Shown here: positions 18,245-26,324 of the stretch, one piece after another
Position numbering within the stretch: position 1 is the stretch's first letter
Layout of the letters: each line of letters opens with the position of its first letter
Assembly (NCBI RefSeq): GCF_002272865.1
Contig: NZ_MLAP01000002.1
Coordinates: 62,001 to 126,000, forward strand
Source of the DNA: Helicobacter sp. 12S02634-8
GTDB taxonomy: Bacteria > Campylobacterota > Campylobacteria > Campylobacterales > Helicobacteraceae
Length of the DNA: 64,000 nt
Reading direction: 5' to 3'
Notes under the pieces: model-generated
Databases searched by the model: none
Told to the model about the DNA's origin: nothing
Seen by the model: the letters and a program-made list of their open reading frames with translations, nothing else
Translations under genes and position numbers: made by a program

Positions 18245-18979
18245 TTATTTTTCAAGACCCTTGTCATATTTCTCAAAATATTTTTGGGTTTGCTCCTGTG
18301 CTTTCTGTTCTGCTTTTTCAATCAGTGTCTGTCTCATTAGTTCATCTTGTTTTCTTTTTTCATATATCTTTACCTTTTCTTGTTCAAAATCTAATAATGG
18401 TTTGATTTCTTTCATATTTGTCGCATTTTTATACTTTCTTACCGTTTTATCAATAAAGTCTTTTGTCGTGTATGAATATGTCCCGTCATATATGTAATAT
18501 TCAGAATCAAGATAATCCCCATCGGCATAGTCATTTCCAAAACCTGACTTCTCAATAAAAATCACTTGTTGAACATCTATACAGCGTGGAGAATAAACCA
18601 AAAATCCATCTTTAAGAACTTGAAATATCTTTAATTCAGACTCTGAATGAATGATTTCTTTTTTATTCTTACCAAAACATTTGACAATCTCATAAGGAAT
18701 TTTGGGTTTTTTAAGAGGTGTTTCAGAAATATTGGGAATAGGAATTTTGCTCAAATAATATTCGAAAACACTTTGTTTTGCAGACTCAATATGATCTGAA
18801 GCTTCAAGATACTTTTTATCAATGATATTTTTAAATTCTCTTGCTTTGTCTGGATCATAAGCGTCAGTATAATATTGCATTCCGACCAAACACTCATCAA
18901 AATTGCTTTGACATTTTTCCAAAGACGGGGCACTAAAAAGAAAAAGACCCCAAAAGACAAACACTAAAATAAATTTCAT
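18245..18979 (-). CDS. secreted protein of unknown function with coiled-coil C-terminus
   Basis: The 244-residue protein has a signal peptide (MKFILVFVFWGLFLFSA) and no membrane segment after it. The middle part is rich in aromatic and charged residues, with Cys at about 23, 30, 101 and 133 that could form two disulfides. The last 45 residues are strongly helical and charged (EQEKVKIYEKRKQDELM), likely a coiled coil. I do not recognise a family. It begins 9 bases after the outer-membrane protein gene, so the two may work together in the envelope. Low GC compared with the core genes around it. Confidence 0.65.
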   Translation of the reverse strand: MKFILVFVFWGLFLFSAPSLEKCQSNFDECLVGMQYYTDAYDPDKAREFKNIIDKKYLEASDHIESAKQSVFEYYLSKIPIPNISETPLKKPKIPYEIVKCFGKNKKEIIHSESELKIFQVLKDGFLVYSPRCIDVQQVIFIEKSGFGNDYADGDYLDSEYYIYDGTYSYTTKDFIDKTVRKYKNATNMKEIKPLLDFEQEKVKIYEKRKQDELMRQTLIEKAEQKAQEQTQKYFEKYDKGLEK

Positions 18980-18988
18980 TTTTTATCC

Positions 18989-19801
18989 TTAAAAATTATA
19001 ATTCAGACCCAATATCAAAGCATTCAAATACGAATTAAAATAATGTTCTTTAGTCAAATTGGCTTGAAGTCGATACCTAATCTCAAAGCGCATATGCTTA
19101 GAAAATAAACGCCCAATCCCAGCATCAAAGGCAACTGCGTTATTGGTAAAAGTTGTAGGCACCTGTTTAGTTTGCCGTTTGCCCCCACTGAAGAATATAT
19201 AATCAGGCTTTAAATTCGTATAGTTTGACTGATAAACATAATAAACTCCTACAAAAAACGACCAGTTCTTTGGAGACAAGTAGCCTAAATCACTTCCCAA
19301 AGTAAGGTTGATATTTTTAAAATCATAGCCCAAACTTACCGATGGAGACGCATATAGAAGCGATGTATCCAAATGGTCATCGGCCGAATAATCATCATCA
19401 AAAGATTCATCAATTGGTTTCCGCTTCTCAGGGTAAAACAATGGAATCATATAGCCCGCCTTTACATTGACGGACTGAAAAATTCTTTTATTTTCAAAAA
19501 GGCGCCCGAATTGACCATATAAATCACCAATCATTCCCGTATCAGTAGTATAATCATCTTGAGACCCAATCAAGTATTGCAAACCAATAAAAAATCCCAA
19601 CCCCTTGTCTTTTCTCAAAGATTTCTTTGTATAACTGTCTTCTTCCCATATTTCAGCTATGGTGTCTGCTTTGGTTTTATAAGGTTCAATATGTTTTAAT
19701 TCCTTATACATCCTTTCAATATCAAGTTTTGGAAAATCTTCTCCAAAAACAACACCACTTAGAAAAACCCATAAAATCAACCATTTTTTCACCTTTTTCA
19801 T
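18989..19801 (-). CDS. outer-membrane beta-barrel protein, function unknown
   Basis: The 270-residue protein has a signal peptide (MKKVKKWLILWVFLSGVVFG), a helical stretch to about residue 60, then alternating amphipathic strands (LGFFIGLQYLIGS, SVNVKAGYMIPLFY, SVSLGYDF, WSFFVGVYYVYQS, MRFEIRYRLQANL) and a terminal Phe (GLNYNF). This pattern indicates an 8- to 12-strand barrel, like small Helicobacter outer-membrane proteins, though no named family is recognisable. It starts 3 bases after the stop of the HARE-HTH gene, which is unusual company for an envelope protein. Confidence 0.72.
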   Translation of the reverse strand: MKKVKKWLILWVFLSGVVFGEDFPKLDIERMYKELKHIEPYKTKADTIAEIWEEDSYTKKSLRKDKGLGFFIGLQYLIGSQDDYTTDTGMIGDLYGQFGRLFENKRIFQSVNVKAGYMIPLFYPEKRKPIDESFDDDYSADDHLDTSLLYASPSVSLGYDFKNINLTLGSDLGYLSPKNWSFFVGVYYVYQSNYTNLKPDYIFFSGGKRQTKQVPTTFTNNAVAFDAGIGRLFSKHMRFEIRYRLQANLTKEHYFNSYLNALILGLNYNF

Positions 19802-19804
19802 CTC

Positions 19805-20716
19805 TCAACCTATTTTATGATTTCTGATATACTTTTTCACTTCGCCATCTTTGAAAACTGTATCATAATCATCAGGATCGACCTTTCCGCCCTTGATAGT
19901 GTCTTGCACATCTTTGAAAAATTTCTTAAATTTATCGTGCTGACCGAACAATGTATCGATATAGCGAATATCTAATGCGCGCCTTTGGCTGTATTGATGG
20001 GTAATGCTTTTTGAAATATCGCTTGCCTTGAGCTCGATAATGCCAATAGGAATATCTCTTCGGGTTTTGATTTGTTCTAGCAACTCTGGCTCAATTTTTA
20101 AAGCGACCAGATAGCCCTCATTTGCCCATAAAGAATTATTAAGTGCTTGAGAAAGACAGGCTGTAAAGTTGCAAGTATTCAGCTCTTTTTTGATTTCAAA
20201 AGAAAAAATACTGCAGCGGGGGATATCAAAAAATGGCATCAAATCAGGGTCAATATTTTTGTATTTATCCTTTGCAAACTGCACAGCAATCACATCAGGA
20301 TAAAGCCATTGATTTTCGCCTTTTTTGCCATTTTTGCTTTCTTCGTGAAAGATTGTCTTGCAATAGGCTTTGAAATAAGGGTCTTCGTTGATAAATTTCA
20401 CCAAAAGGGGGTGGAGCGCTCTCTCGTGGAATCCATCTGTTGCAGTATTGGAAATATCTTTATCAGGGGCTTTTTGATACTCTCCTCTGCTTTTAAGCCA
20501 ATATTTTTTGACTCCCACCCCATAAAGGATAAAAGTTTCTGTATCACTTTTAAGAATCTCACCTGTTTTATCCCAAACCTTTGATTTTTGGCAATCAGTC
20601 AAGTTGTGCGATCCTAGTTCCTGAAGTTTGTTATGAACTCTCCCTCGAGATAATGGCTCTGAAGCTTGCTCCAAAACCTTTATAATCCCCTCTTTGAGTG
20701 TATATCTTTCAGTCAT
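19805..20716 (-). CDS. HARE-HTH domain protein with PD-(D/E)XK nuclease-like domain (COG2958/HrgA type)
   Basis: Residues 1-75 form a winged-helix HARE-HTH domain (YTLKEGIIKVLEQASEPLSR ... TFILYGVGVKKYWL). Residues 95-260 look like a restriction-endonuclease fold: a helix with E125/E126, then PD at 140-141 (QWLYPDVIAVQF), a strand with E174-x-K176 (SIFSFEIKKELN) and a following helix SQALNNSLWANEGYLV. That is the order of PD-(D/E)XK active-site residues. Proteins of this make-up are found in Helicobacter and Campylobacter, often annotated HrgA; HARE domains are proposed to sense modified DNA. No methylase gene is adjacent. The start overlaps the stop of a 57-residue coiled-coil gene (ATGA). 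Nuclease activity is inferred. Confidence 0.78.
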   Translation of the reverse strand: MTERYTLKEGIIKVLEQASEPLSRGRVHNKLQELGSHNLTDCQKSKVWDKTGEILKSDTETFILYGVGVKKYWLKSRGEYQKAPDKDISNTATDGFHERALHPLLVKFINEDPYFKAYCKTIFHEESKNGKKGENQWLYPDVIAVQFAKDKYKNIDPDLMPFFDIPRCSIFSFEIKKELNTCNFTACLSQALNNSLWANEGYLVALKIEPELLEQIKTRRDIPIGIIELKASDISKSITHQYSQRRALDIRYIDTLFGQHDKFKKFFKDVQDTIKGGKVDPDDYDTVFKDGEVKKYIRNHKIG

Positions 20717-20886
20717 TTTTTTATCTTTCTCTCAATCTCTCTCATGAGCTCATCTTTACTCTTTTTTATCAAAGCTTCCATATCTCTGCGGAGTTTTTTG
20801 TCATTTTCATTGATTGCCCTTGTAATCTTGTCTGATTCTTTGCGGACGACATCTTCTATTTTTCTTTCTATTTCTCTTTCAATCAT
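20713..20886 (-). CDS. 57-residue charged coiled-coil protein, translationally coupled to the HARE-HTH gene
   Basis: This small frame starts with ATG at 20886, preceded by AGGAG 7 bases upstream, and ends in a TGA that shares bases with the ATG of the HARE-HTH gene (ATGA). The product (MIEREIERKIEDVVRKESDK at its start, IERKIKK at its end) is almost entirely Glu, Lys, Arg, Ile and Asp in heptad-like order, so a single amphipathic coiled coil. No family is recognisable. Good ribosome site, stop-start overlap and operon position make a real gene likely. It might act as an assembly partner or inhibitor of the nuclease-like protein; that is a guess. Confidence 0.68.
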   Translation of the reverse strand: MIEREIERKIEDVVRKESDKITRAINENDKKLRRDMEALIKKSKDELMREIERKIKK

Positions 20887-21102
20887 TTCATTACTCCTGT
20901 TTATATTGCAATTTTATATTGCAATTTATTTTATCTCAAGATTGCAGCAATATCTATCATTGGATAAAAATAGCTTTTACTCGATTTATTTAAAATATTT
21001 TTTCATTAGATAATCTCAAAGTATCTTTGGGGACATCAATCCCAAAGCCTTGCAGCATTGGTGCAAAATCAGTCTGAAATAAGAGAATAGAAATTGTGGG
21101 TT

Positions 21103-21534
21103 TTAAAGAGTTTTTTCCATCTTCAGCCCATCTTCGCAAGCATAATAAGATGGTAAGACTTTTTTGGGGACAAAGCCTAGCTTTTCATACAGAGCAATAG
21201 CCCTATGATTGCTGCAGCGGACTTCTAGATAGATGCGAGATTTTTGACGCTCTTTTGCTTGCTTGATTGCTTCAAGGCATAAAGACTTGCCCAATCCCTG
21301 CCCTTGAAAGGCTAAAGCAACGCCTAAAGAATAGATACGCAAGGAATTTGTATGTTCTAACAAGAGCAAATAGCCCGCTATCTGGCCTTTGTAAAAAAAT
21401 GTAAAAAGTCTATTAGAAAAGCGGAGATGGTAAAGGAAAATGCGTCTTGAGAAACGCCCCTCTTGGGGGGTGAATAGACTATTTTCTATCGCACAAAGTG
21501 TCTTGATATCATCTATAGTAGTTGGTTGGAGCAT
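21103..21534 (-). CDS. rimI: ribosomal protein S18 alanine N-acetyltransferase-like GNAT protein
   Basis: The 143-residue protein is a single GNAT domain. Motif A is LGVALAFQGQGLGKSLCLEA (Q/RxxGxG), followed by YLEVRCSNHRAIALYEKLGF, the motif typical of RimI, which acetylates the N-terminus of S18. The substrate is inferred from similarity. Its start meets the stop of the DUF2156 gene upstream, so the two are coupled. The 216-base gap downstream (20887-21102) shows nothing coding that I can support. Confidence 0.85.
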   Translation of the reverse strand: MLQPTTIDDIKTLCAIENSLFTPQEGRFSRRIFLYHLRFSNRLFTFFYKGQIAGYLLLLEHTNSLRIYSLGVALAFQGQGLGKSLCLEAIKQAKERQKSRIYLEVRCSNHRAIALYEKLGFVPKKVLPSYYACEDGLKMEKTL

Positions 21535-22514
21535 TATTTTTGATAGATTGTGTATTTGGGGACTAGCTTCTCGGGGCGATAGGACATTTTTACTTTTTTG
21601 AGATTTTCAAAGCCCATATCATCGCCAACATTGATATATTCAGTGTTGTAACGTTCTTTTAAGACCTTACAAAATTCTCTGAAAATAAACTGCGCACAGC
21701 CGAGCACTTCAAAATCTGTCTTTTCTATCAACACACTTGCTGTGTCTTCTCTGACTTGCTCACCGACAGTAAAGCCTTTGAGTTCATCGCCAATATAAAT
21801 CACCAGCCCCACCAAGCCCAACGCACAATAATCTTGCAACACGCGTTTGACAGCAAGCCGCTCTTGATAGATACCATCCATAAAAACATCGATCTCTTCT
21901 TTGGGCATATATTTCATACGATCACTCACCCATTTATTAAACAGATGATTGATAGGGATTGCGTGATTCTCGGGGTCTAGGGTCTGTATACTGAAATCAG
22001 GATATGCTTTTTTGAATTTATTGATTTCGTTGCGTTTGGCGTGGTAAGCATTGCCTTTGAGTTCGATGAGATCATTGGTTTTGTAGATATAATCAACAAG
22101 CTTTTTTTCGATAACATAATTTTCCAAAGATGAGAAAATCACCTCGCCCTCATTGCTTGAAGTGATAAAACCCTCCAAAAATTCATCACACACATATTCT
22201 ATTTTTGAATAATAATTAGATGAATTGTTTTCGTTCATGATATCAAAGCATTTAGGGATCGCGCTATAACATTGGCTGGGCTTGCCCAATGGGGGTAAAA
22301 GCATTGAGAGCTCCCCCCCTGTCATCACAAACAGACAAAATGTATCATCGATAATCTCATAAAAACCACTCGTCCTTGAGAGCCAAATATAATTAGCTGC
22401 AAACGAATAGTCGCTGACTTCTACTTGTGTCTTACGCAAATAACTTTCCATAATTTCTTTTGTCTCGATGACAAAAGGCTTGAGTTTATACTCTAAAATA
22501 TTGATGGTTGCCAC
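21534..22514 (-). CDS. DUF2156 (GNAT-like) protein
   Basis: The 326-residue soluble protein corresponds to the DUF2156 domain, a double GNAT fold related to the catalytic half of phosphatidylglycerol lysyltransferases but without membrane helices. Recognisable pieces are YSFAANYIWL, the lipid- or tRNA-facing AKRNEINKFKKAYPDF and, near the end, YINVGDDMGFENLKKVKMSYRPEKLVPKYTI. Many bacteria have one such stand-alone protein and its role is unsettled. It is followed without a gap by rimI. The ATG at 22514 is the only good start. Confidence 0.82.
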   Translation of the reverse strand: MATINILEYKLKPFVIETKEIMESYLRKTQVEVSDYSFAANYIWLSRTSGFYEIIDDTFCLFVMTGGELSMLLPPLGKPSQCYSAIPKCFDIMNENNSSNYYSKIEYVCDEFLEGFITSSNEGEVIFSSLENYVIEKKLVDYIYKTNDLIELKGNAYHAKRNEINKFKKAYPDFSIQTLDPENHAIPINHLFNKWVSDRMKYMPKEEIDVFMDGIYQERLAVKRVLQDYCALGLVGLVIYIGDELKGFTVGEQVREDTASVLIEKTDFEVLGCAQFIFREFCKVLKERYNTEYINVGDDMGFENLKKVKMSYRPEKLVPKYTIYQK

Positions 22515-22747
22515 TTTTTAGCCTTTATAAAATTTGGCGGGAATTATACCTACAAATCTTAAGATTTATCCACAATTTTTGATGATTTTTCCCCCGCGTT
22601 TAAGACCTTAGGGGGGATTTTAAAAATACCTTAAAAATAAAAGAATATAGCTATGTGTGAAAAGATTTGAGAGAATTTAAAGTGATACAAAAGAAGTAAA
22701 ACAAATAGAAGAATCATAAAAGGCACAACAGAAGAGAAAAGGCAGGC

Positions 22748-23311
22748 TTACTTGACCTTTTCTACATATTCTGCTGTTTCAGTATTGACTCTAATGACCT
22801 CGCCCTCTAGGACATGAAAAGGAATCTGCACGATAGCACCTGTCTCTAAAGTAGCAGGTTTCTTGCTCGCACTGGAAGTGTCGCCCTTGAAATTGGGGGC
22901 TGTTTGTGTGATCTTGAGCTCTACAATTTGGGGCACATCTACAGAAATCGCCTTATCATTGTGGAATAAAACTTGCACGCCCATACCATCTAGCATCCAC
23001 TTAGACACTTCGCCGACTTGAGAATCATTGAGTGCTATCTGCTCATAAGTTTCTGTATCCATAAACTGATAGGTATCGCCATCGTGATAGAGATATTGCA
23101 TTGACTTTTCAACTAAATTGGGTTCTTCGCATTTATCCCCTGCGTGGAAAGTCTTTTCGATCACTCTGCCATCTAAAAAGGATTTGATTTTAGCACGCAC
23201 AAAGGCCGCTCCCTTGCCGGGTTTGACATGTTGGTATTCGACAATCCGATAAGGCACGCCCTCCATTTCAATTTTCAAACCTTTTTTCAATTCACCCATT
23301 CCAATTGCCAT
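22748..23311 (-). CDS. efp: translation elongation factor P
   Basis: EF-P relieves ribosomes stalled at polyproline. The 187-residue protein has the three-domain length of the family, the N-terminal loop [14 protein letters not shown] whose tip lysine is the modification site in other bacteria, and the C-terminal [20 protein letters not shown] block. It lies 15 bases downstream of fba, matching the H. pylori order. The 233-base gap after it (22515-22747, towards DUF2156) contains a C5/G6 inverted repeat but no gene. Confidence 0.96.
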   Translation of the reverse strand: MAIGMGELKKGLKIEMEGVPYRIVEYQHVKPGKGAAFVRAKIKSFLDGRVIEKTFHAGDKCEEPNLVEKSMQYLYHDGDTYQFMDTETYEQIALNDSQVGEVSKWMLDGMGVQVLFHNDKAISVDVPQIVELKITQTAPNFKGDTSSASKKPATLETGAIVQIPFHVLEGEVIRVNTETAEYVEKVK

Positions 23312-23326
23312 ACACGCTCCTCTTGT

Positions 23327-24250
23327 TTATATTTTATTCGCACTGCCTAGTAAATGCATACGCTCTACAATGACCTTTTGGATAGCTTCCATCGCTGGGG
23401 TAAAAAACTTCCTGAGGTCAAATTGTGTATTCTCTGTATTAGCTATGCGCCTGACTTCAGCCATAAAAGCAATACGCAAATCTGTATCCGTATTGACTTT
23501 ATTGATACCCCCACGGACTGCTTCTTGCAAAAACTCAAAAGGCACGCCCTTGCTCCCTTTGAGATCACCCCCTGTCTGCAAAAACGCTTCCCGCACGCCA
23601 TCAGGGATCGCACTCGCACCGTGGAGCACCAAAGGAATATCTGTCAATCTCTTGACTTCTTGCAAACGCTCAAAATCAAGCTTGGGCTCTCCTTTGAATT
23701 TAAAAGCCCCGTGACTTGTGCCAATAGCTGGGGCTAGATAATCCACTTTAGATTCACGAACAAAAATCTCTGCTTCTTTGGGATTGACTAACACAGCGTC
23801 CTTTTCATCAACAGAGATATTATCTTCAATCCCCATCAACCTACCTAGCTCGGCTTCTACGCTCACGCCGTGCTTGTGTGCTTCCTTGACTACTTGAGTG
23901 GTGAGGGCTAGGTTTTCTTCAAAGGGGTGGTGGGAGGCATCGATCATCACAGAAGTAAAACCTGCTGCAATAGCTCTCTGACAGCTTTCAAAGGTCGTGC
24001 CGTGGTCGAGATGGAGTGCTACAGGGATATGGGGATAACGCGCTGCCATCGTTTGTGCCATATTCACGACCATATCAATACCCATATACTTGATAGCCCC
24101 CTCACTTGCTTGGATAATCAGTGGGGAAGAGGCTTGATGGGCGGCCATAAAAATTGCATTGAGCATTTCAAAATTCACAAAATTGAACGCCCCGACTCCA
24201 TAGCCCTCTTTGTGTGCTTGCTGCAAAATCTCATTGCCAACGACCAACAT
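23327..24250 (-). CDS. fba: class II fructose-bisphosphate aldolase
   Basis: This zinc enzyme cleaves or forms fructose 1,6-bisphosphate in glycolysis and gluconeogenesis. The 307-residue protein has the class II hallmarks: ALHLDHGTTFESCQRAI with the zinc His and catalytic Asp, SVEAELGRLMGIED, and VLHGASAIPDGV. The dihydroxyacetone phosphate loop GGINKVNTDTDLR is present. It sits between the PpiC-type foldase gene (9 bases upstream) and efp (15 bases downstream), in the H. pylori order HP0175-0176-0177. Confidence 0.96.
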   Translation of the reverse strand: MLVVGNEILQQAHKEGYGVGAFNFVNFEMLNAIFMAAHQASSPLIIQASEGAIKYMGIDMVVNMAQTMAARYPHIPVALHLDHGTTFESCQRAIAAGFTSVMIDASHHPFEENLALTTQVVKEAHKHGVSVEAELGRLMGIEDNISVDEKDAVLVNPKEAEIFVRESKVDYLAPAIGTSHGAFKFKGEPKLDFERLQEVKRLTDIPLVLHGASAIPDGVREAFLQTGGDLKGSKGVPFEFLQEAVRGGINKVNTDTDLRIAFMAEVRRIANTENTQFDLRKFFTPAMEAIQKVIVERMHLLGSANKI

Positions 24251-24259
24251 AAAAACCCT

Positions 24260-25093
24260 TTACTTAGAAATATCAATCTTAGCTTTTTTCCTCAAATTAT
24301 CGATTTTATCTTTCATCTCTTCTTGGAATTTTCGCTCTTTAAGCATTGCTTCGATTGTTTGTTTGGCTTCATCAAAGCTATAAGTTTTGGGGTCTTTTTT
24401 GCTGATAAGATAGATAATGTGATAGCCAAACTCTGTTTTTACAGGTGTTTTGGTATAAGTCCCTGGCTTGAGTTCAAGGGCAGCTTTAGCAAACTCTGGT
24501 ACCATTTGGTTTTTTTGGAAAGTTCCTAAATCCCCACCATTTTGAGTATTTTTTGTATTGGGATCAATCGAATCTTTATTGGCAAGCTCAATGAATTTGG
24601 ATTCAACTTTTGCTTTGGGGGTTTTGTTGAGTTCTGAGATTATTTTTTTAGCTTCATCTTCAGTTTTGACAAGTATATGACGAGCGTGGGCTTCTTGCTG
24701 GACAAATTGCTGCTTGTTGTCATCATAATATTTTTTGAGTTTAGCTTCTGGGATTTTAGTTTTATTGATAGCTTCAGCTTGTTTCTTAGCCCAAACTTCA
24801 ACTAAAAGTTGCTTTTTGAAAGCTGTCAGAGCGTTTTTGAACTCCTCAGAATCTTCAATTTTGTCTTTCTTGGCTTGTTTTTCGATGAGGATATTATTGA
24901 TAGCTTGATCTAAAAGAGCCTTTTTTTGGTCATCTTTGAGGCTATCGAAGTTAAAGTTAGGCACTCTTTGCTTGATGACATCAAAGTCTTTTTCTGTGAT
25001 CGCTACGCCATCGACTGTTGCAAGAGTTTTTGCTCCTGCAAATCCAACAAACAACGCACCTGCAAGGATAATACTCACAATATTCTTTTTCAT
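24260..25093 (-). CDS. periplasmic peptidyl-prolyl cis-trans isomerase (PpiC/SurA-like)
   Basis: The 277-residue protein is exported (signal peptide MKKNIVSIILAGALFVGFAGA) and has a SurA-like helical N-domain and a parvulin domain at about residues 130-235 (QEAHARHILVKTEDEAKKII, GGDLGTFQKNQMVPEFAKA, EFGYHIIYL). It is the counterpart of HP0175/CBF2, a secreted foldase of H. pylori and PEB4-like in Campylobacter. An open frame reaches 25108, but the ATG at 25093 has GGAG upstream and begins the signal peptide. Likely the first gene of the foldase-fba-efp operon. Confidence 0.93.
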   Translation of the reverse strand: MKKNIVSIILAGALFVGFAGAKTLATVDGVAITEKDFDVIKQRVPNFNFDSLKDDQKKALLDQAINNILIEKQAKKDKIEDSEEFKNALTAFKKQLLVEVWAKKQAEAINKTKIPEAKLKKYYDDNKQQFVQQEAHARHILVKTEDEAKKIISELNKTPKAKVESKFIELANKDSIDPNTKNTQNGGDLGTFQKNQMVPEFAKAALELKPGTYTKTPVKTEFGYHIIYLISKKDPKTYSFDEAKQTIEAMLKERKFQEEMKDKIDNLRKKAKIDISK

Positions 25094-25270
25094 TCTATCA
25101 ATCTCCAATTATTTTAAATTTATCGCCTCTAAGCAGCGACACATTTTGAAATCTTACCTTTTAAACTTAAATAAAGTCAATAAAAGATAAATTCTCATCG
25201 CCGAAAAGCACTAGATTATCAAAAAGAATAGAATAATGATAGGTATCATCAAGAAAAGCTGGGGGACTTT

Positions 25271-25957
25271 TTGAGTCCTCAAATGCTCGCACTCAATATC
25301 TTACCCATACTCATTGGCGTGCTGTTTTGGGGGGTGGTGTTGTTTTATTTTAGCAGTGATTTACTTGGGGTCCTAGAACATCTCTTGCCTCTTAGCTGGC
25401 AGAAAATCTTAGCTTCTCAAGGGATTCTAGCGGGCATTGGGAGTGCGTTGATTGCGGCTTTGCTTTATATTTTATTGGGCTTTTTTGTCATCATTTTAGC
25501 CCTCATCGGCAATGTATTTATCGCAATCTTTTATACCCCACTTGCTATCAAATACCTCCATAAAAAATATTACCCCAACCTCCAAATCTCCTCTTTTGGG
25601 GGGATAGGAGAAGTGATCGGGCATTACATCAAGTATTTAGTGTATTTTATCCTCTCCACGCTCATCTTGATACCACTCTATTTTATCCCCCTTATAGGCG
25701 TGTTTGCGATTTTAATCCCGCATTTCTTTTTCTTCAAAAACACAATGTTTTTTGATGTGGGTAGCTCTATCTTTGAAGTATCTGACTACCATCACACCCT
25801 TAAAACGCATAAAATCAGCCATTATCAAATCAGTATCATTGCTTATTTGTTTGCATTGATACCTGTTTTTAATCTCTTTGCGACCTTGCTCCAGACTCTC
25901 ATTATCGCAAGGTATTTCCTTGAAATCAAGCAAAATAGGGCTTCAAAACAACCTTAG
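25271..25957 (+). CDS. EI24/CysZ-like integral membrane protein
   Basis: The 228-residue protein has four to six strong membrane helices (ILPILIGVLFWGVVLFYF, LIAALLYILLGFFVIILALI, YLVYFILSTLILIPLYFIPL, IIAYLFALIPVFNLFATLLQ) and the layout of the EI24 superfamily, which includes sulfate transporter CysZ. It is the likely counterpart of H. pylori HP0174. The role here is unknown. TTG at 25271 with GGGGGA just upstream is the likely start; an ATG lies at 25283. Its last 32 bases overlap the end of crcB on the opposite strand. Confidence 0.8.
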   Translation: MSPQMLALNILPILIGVLFWGVVLFYFSSDLLGVLEHLLPLSWQKILASQGILAGIGSALIAALLYILLGFFVIILALIGNVFIAIFYTPLAIKYLHKKYYPNLQISSFGGIGEVIGHYIKYLVYFILSTLILIPLYFIPLIGVFAILIPHFFFFKNTMFFDVGSSIFEVSDYHHTLKTHKISHYQISIIAYLFALIPVFNLFATLLQTLIIARYFLEIKQNRASKQP

Positions 25958-26315
25958 CCACTCCCCAGCCCACTCCTACAAGCACAAGACCTAAAAGATT
26001 GGTGCTGAGGATATAAAATATTGCCTTGAAATATTCTTTTTGAAGCAGCAGAGTAAAAGTATCGAGTCCAAAAGATGAAAAAGTCGTAAAGCCGCCCAAA
26101 ACCCCTATGACAAAAAACACTCTAAAATCGTTCCCCAATAGCTTGTGTGCAAGCAAAAGACTCACAAATCCGATCAAAAAACTTCCGATAAGATTCACAC
26201 TCCAAGTCCCTAAAGGAAAGCTCCATACCCATAGTTTCAAAGGCAAAAGCTTGCCTAAGCCAAAGCGCAGCACACTGCCGATCGCCCCACCGATTCCAAC
26301 CCAAATAAAATCCAT
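25926..26315 (-). CDS. crcB: fluoride exporter CrcB/Fluc
   Basis: Fluc channels expel fluoride ions through the inner membrane as dual-topology dimers. The 129-residue protein has four membrane helices, the start FIWVGIGGAIGSVLRFGLG, the NLIGSFLIGFVSLLL helix with the conserved Asn, and GVLGGFTTFSSFGLDTF, the sodium- and fluoride-site signature. It is single-copy here. It lies 9 bases downstream of hemD. No fluoride riboswitch is visible. Confidence 0.94.
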   Translation of the reverse strand: MDFIWVGIGGAIGSVLRFGLGKLLPLKLWVWSFPLGTWSVNLIGSFLIGFVSLLLAHKLLGNDFRVFFVIGVLGGFTTFSSFGLDTFTLLLQKEYFKAIFYILSTNLLGLVLVGVGWGVAKVVLKPYFA

Positions 26316-26324
26316 TGTATGCCT

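Noticed and set aside
20666-21013. 115-codon plus-strand frame, Ser/Leu/Phe-rich
   Set aside because: It is antisense to the 57-residue coiled-coil gene and the HARE-HTH start; the hydrophobic content comes from the Glu/Lys-rich opposite strand.
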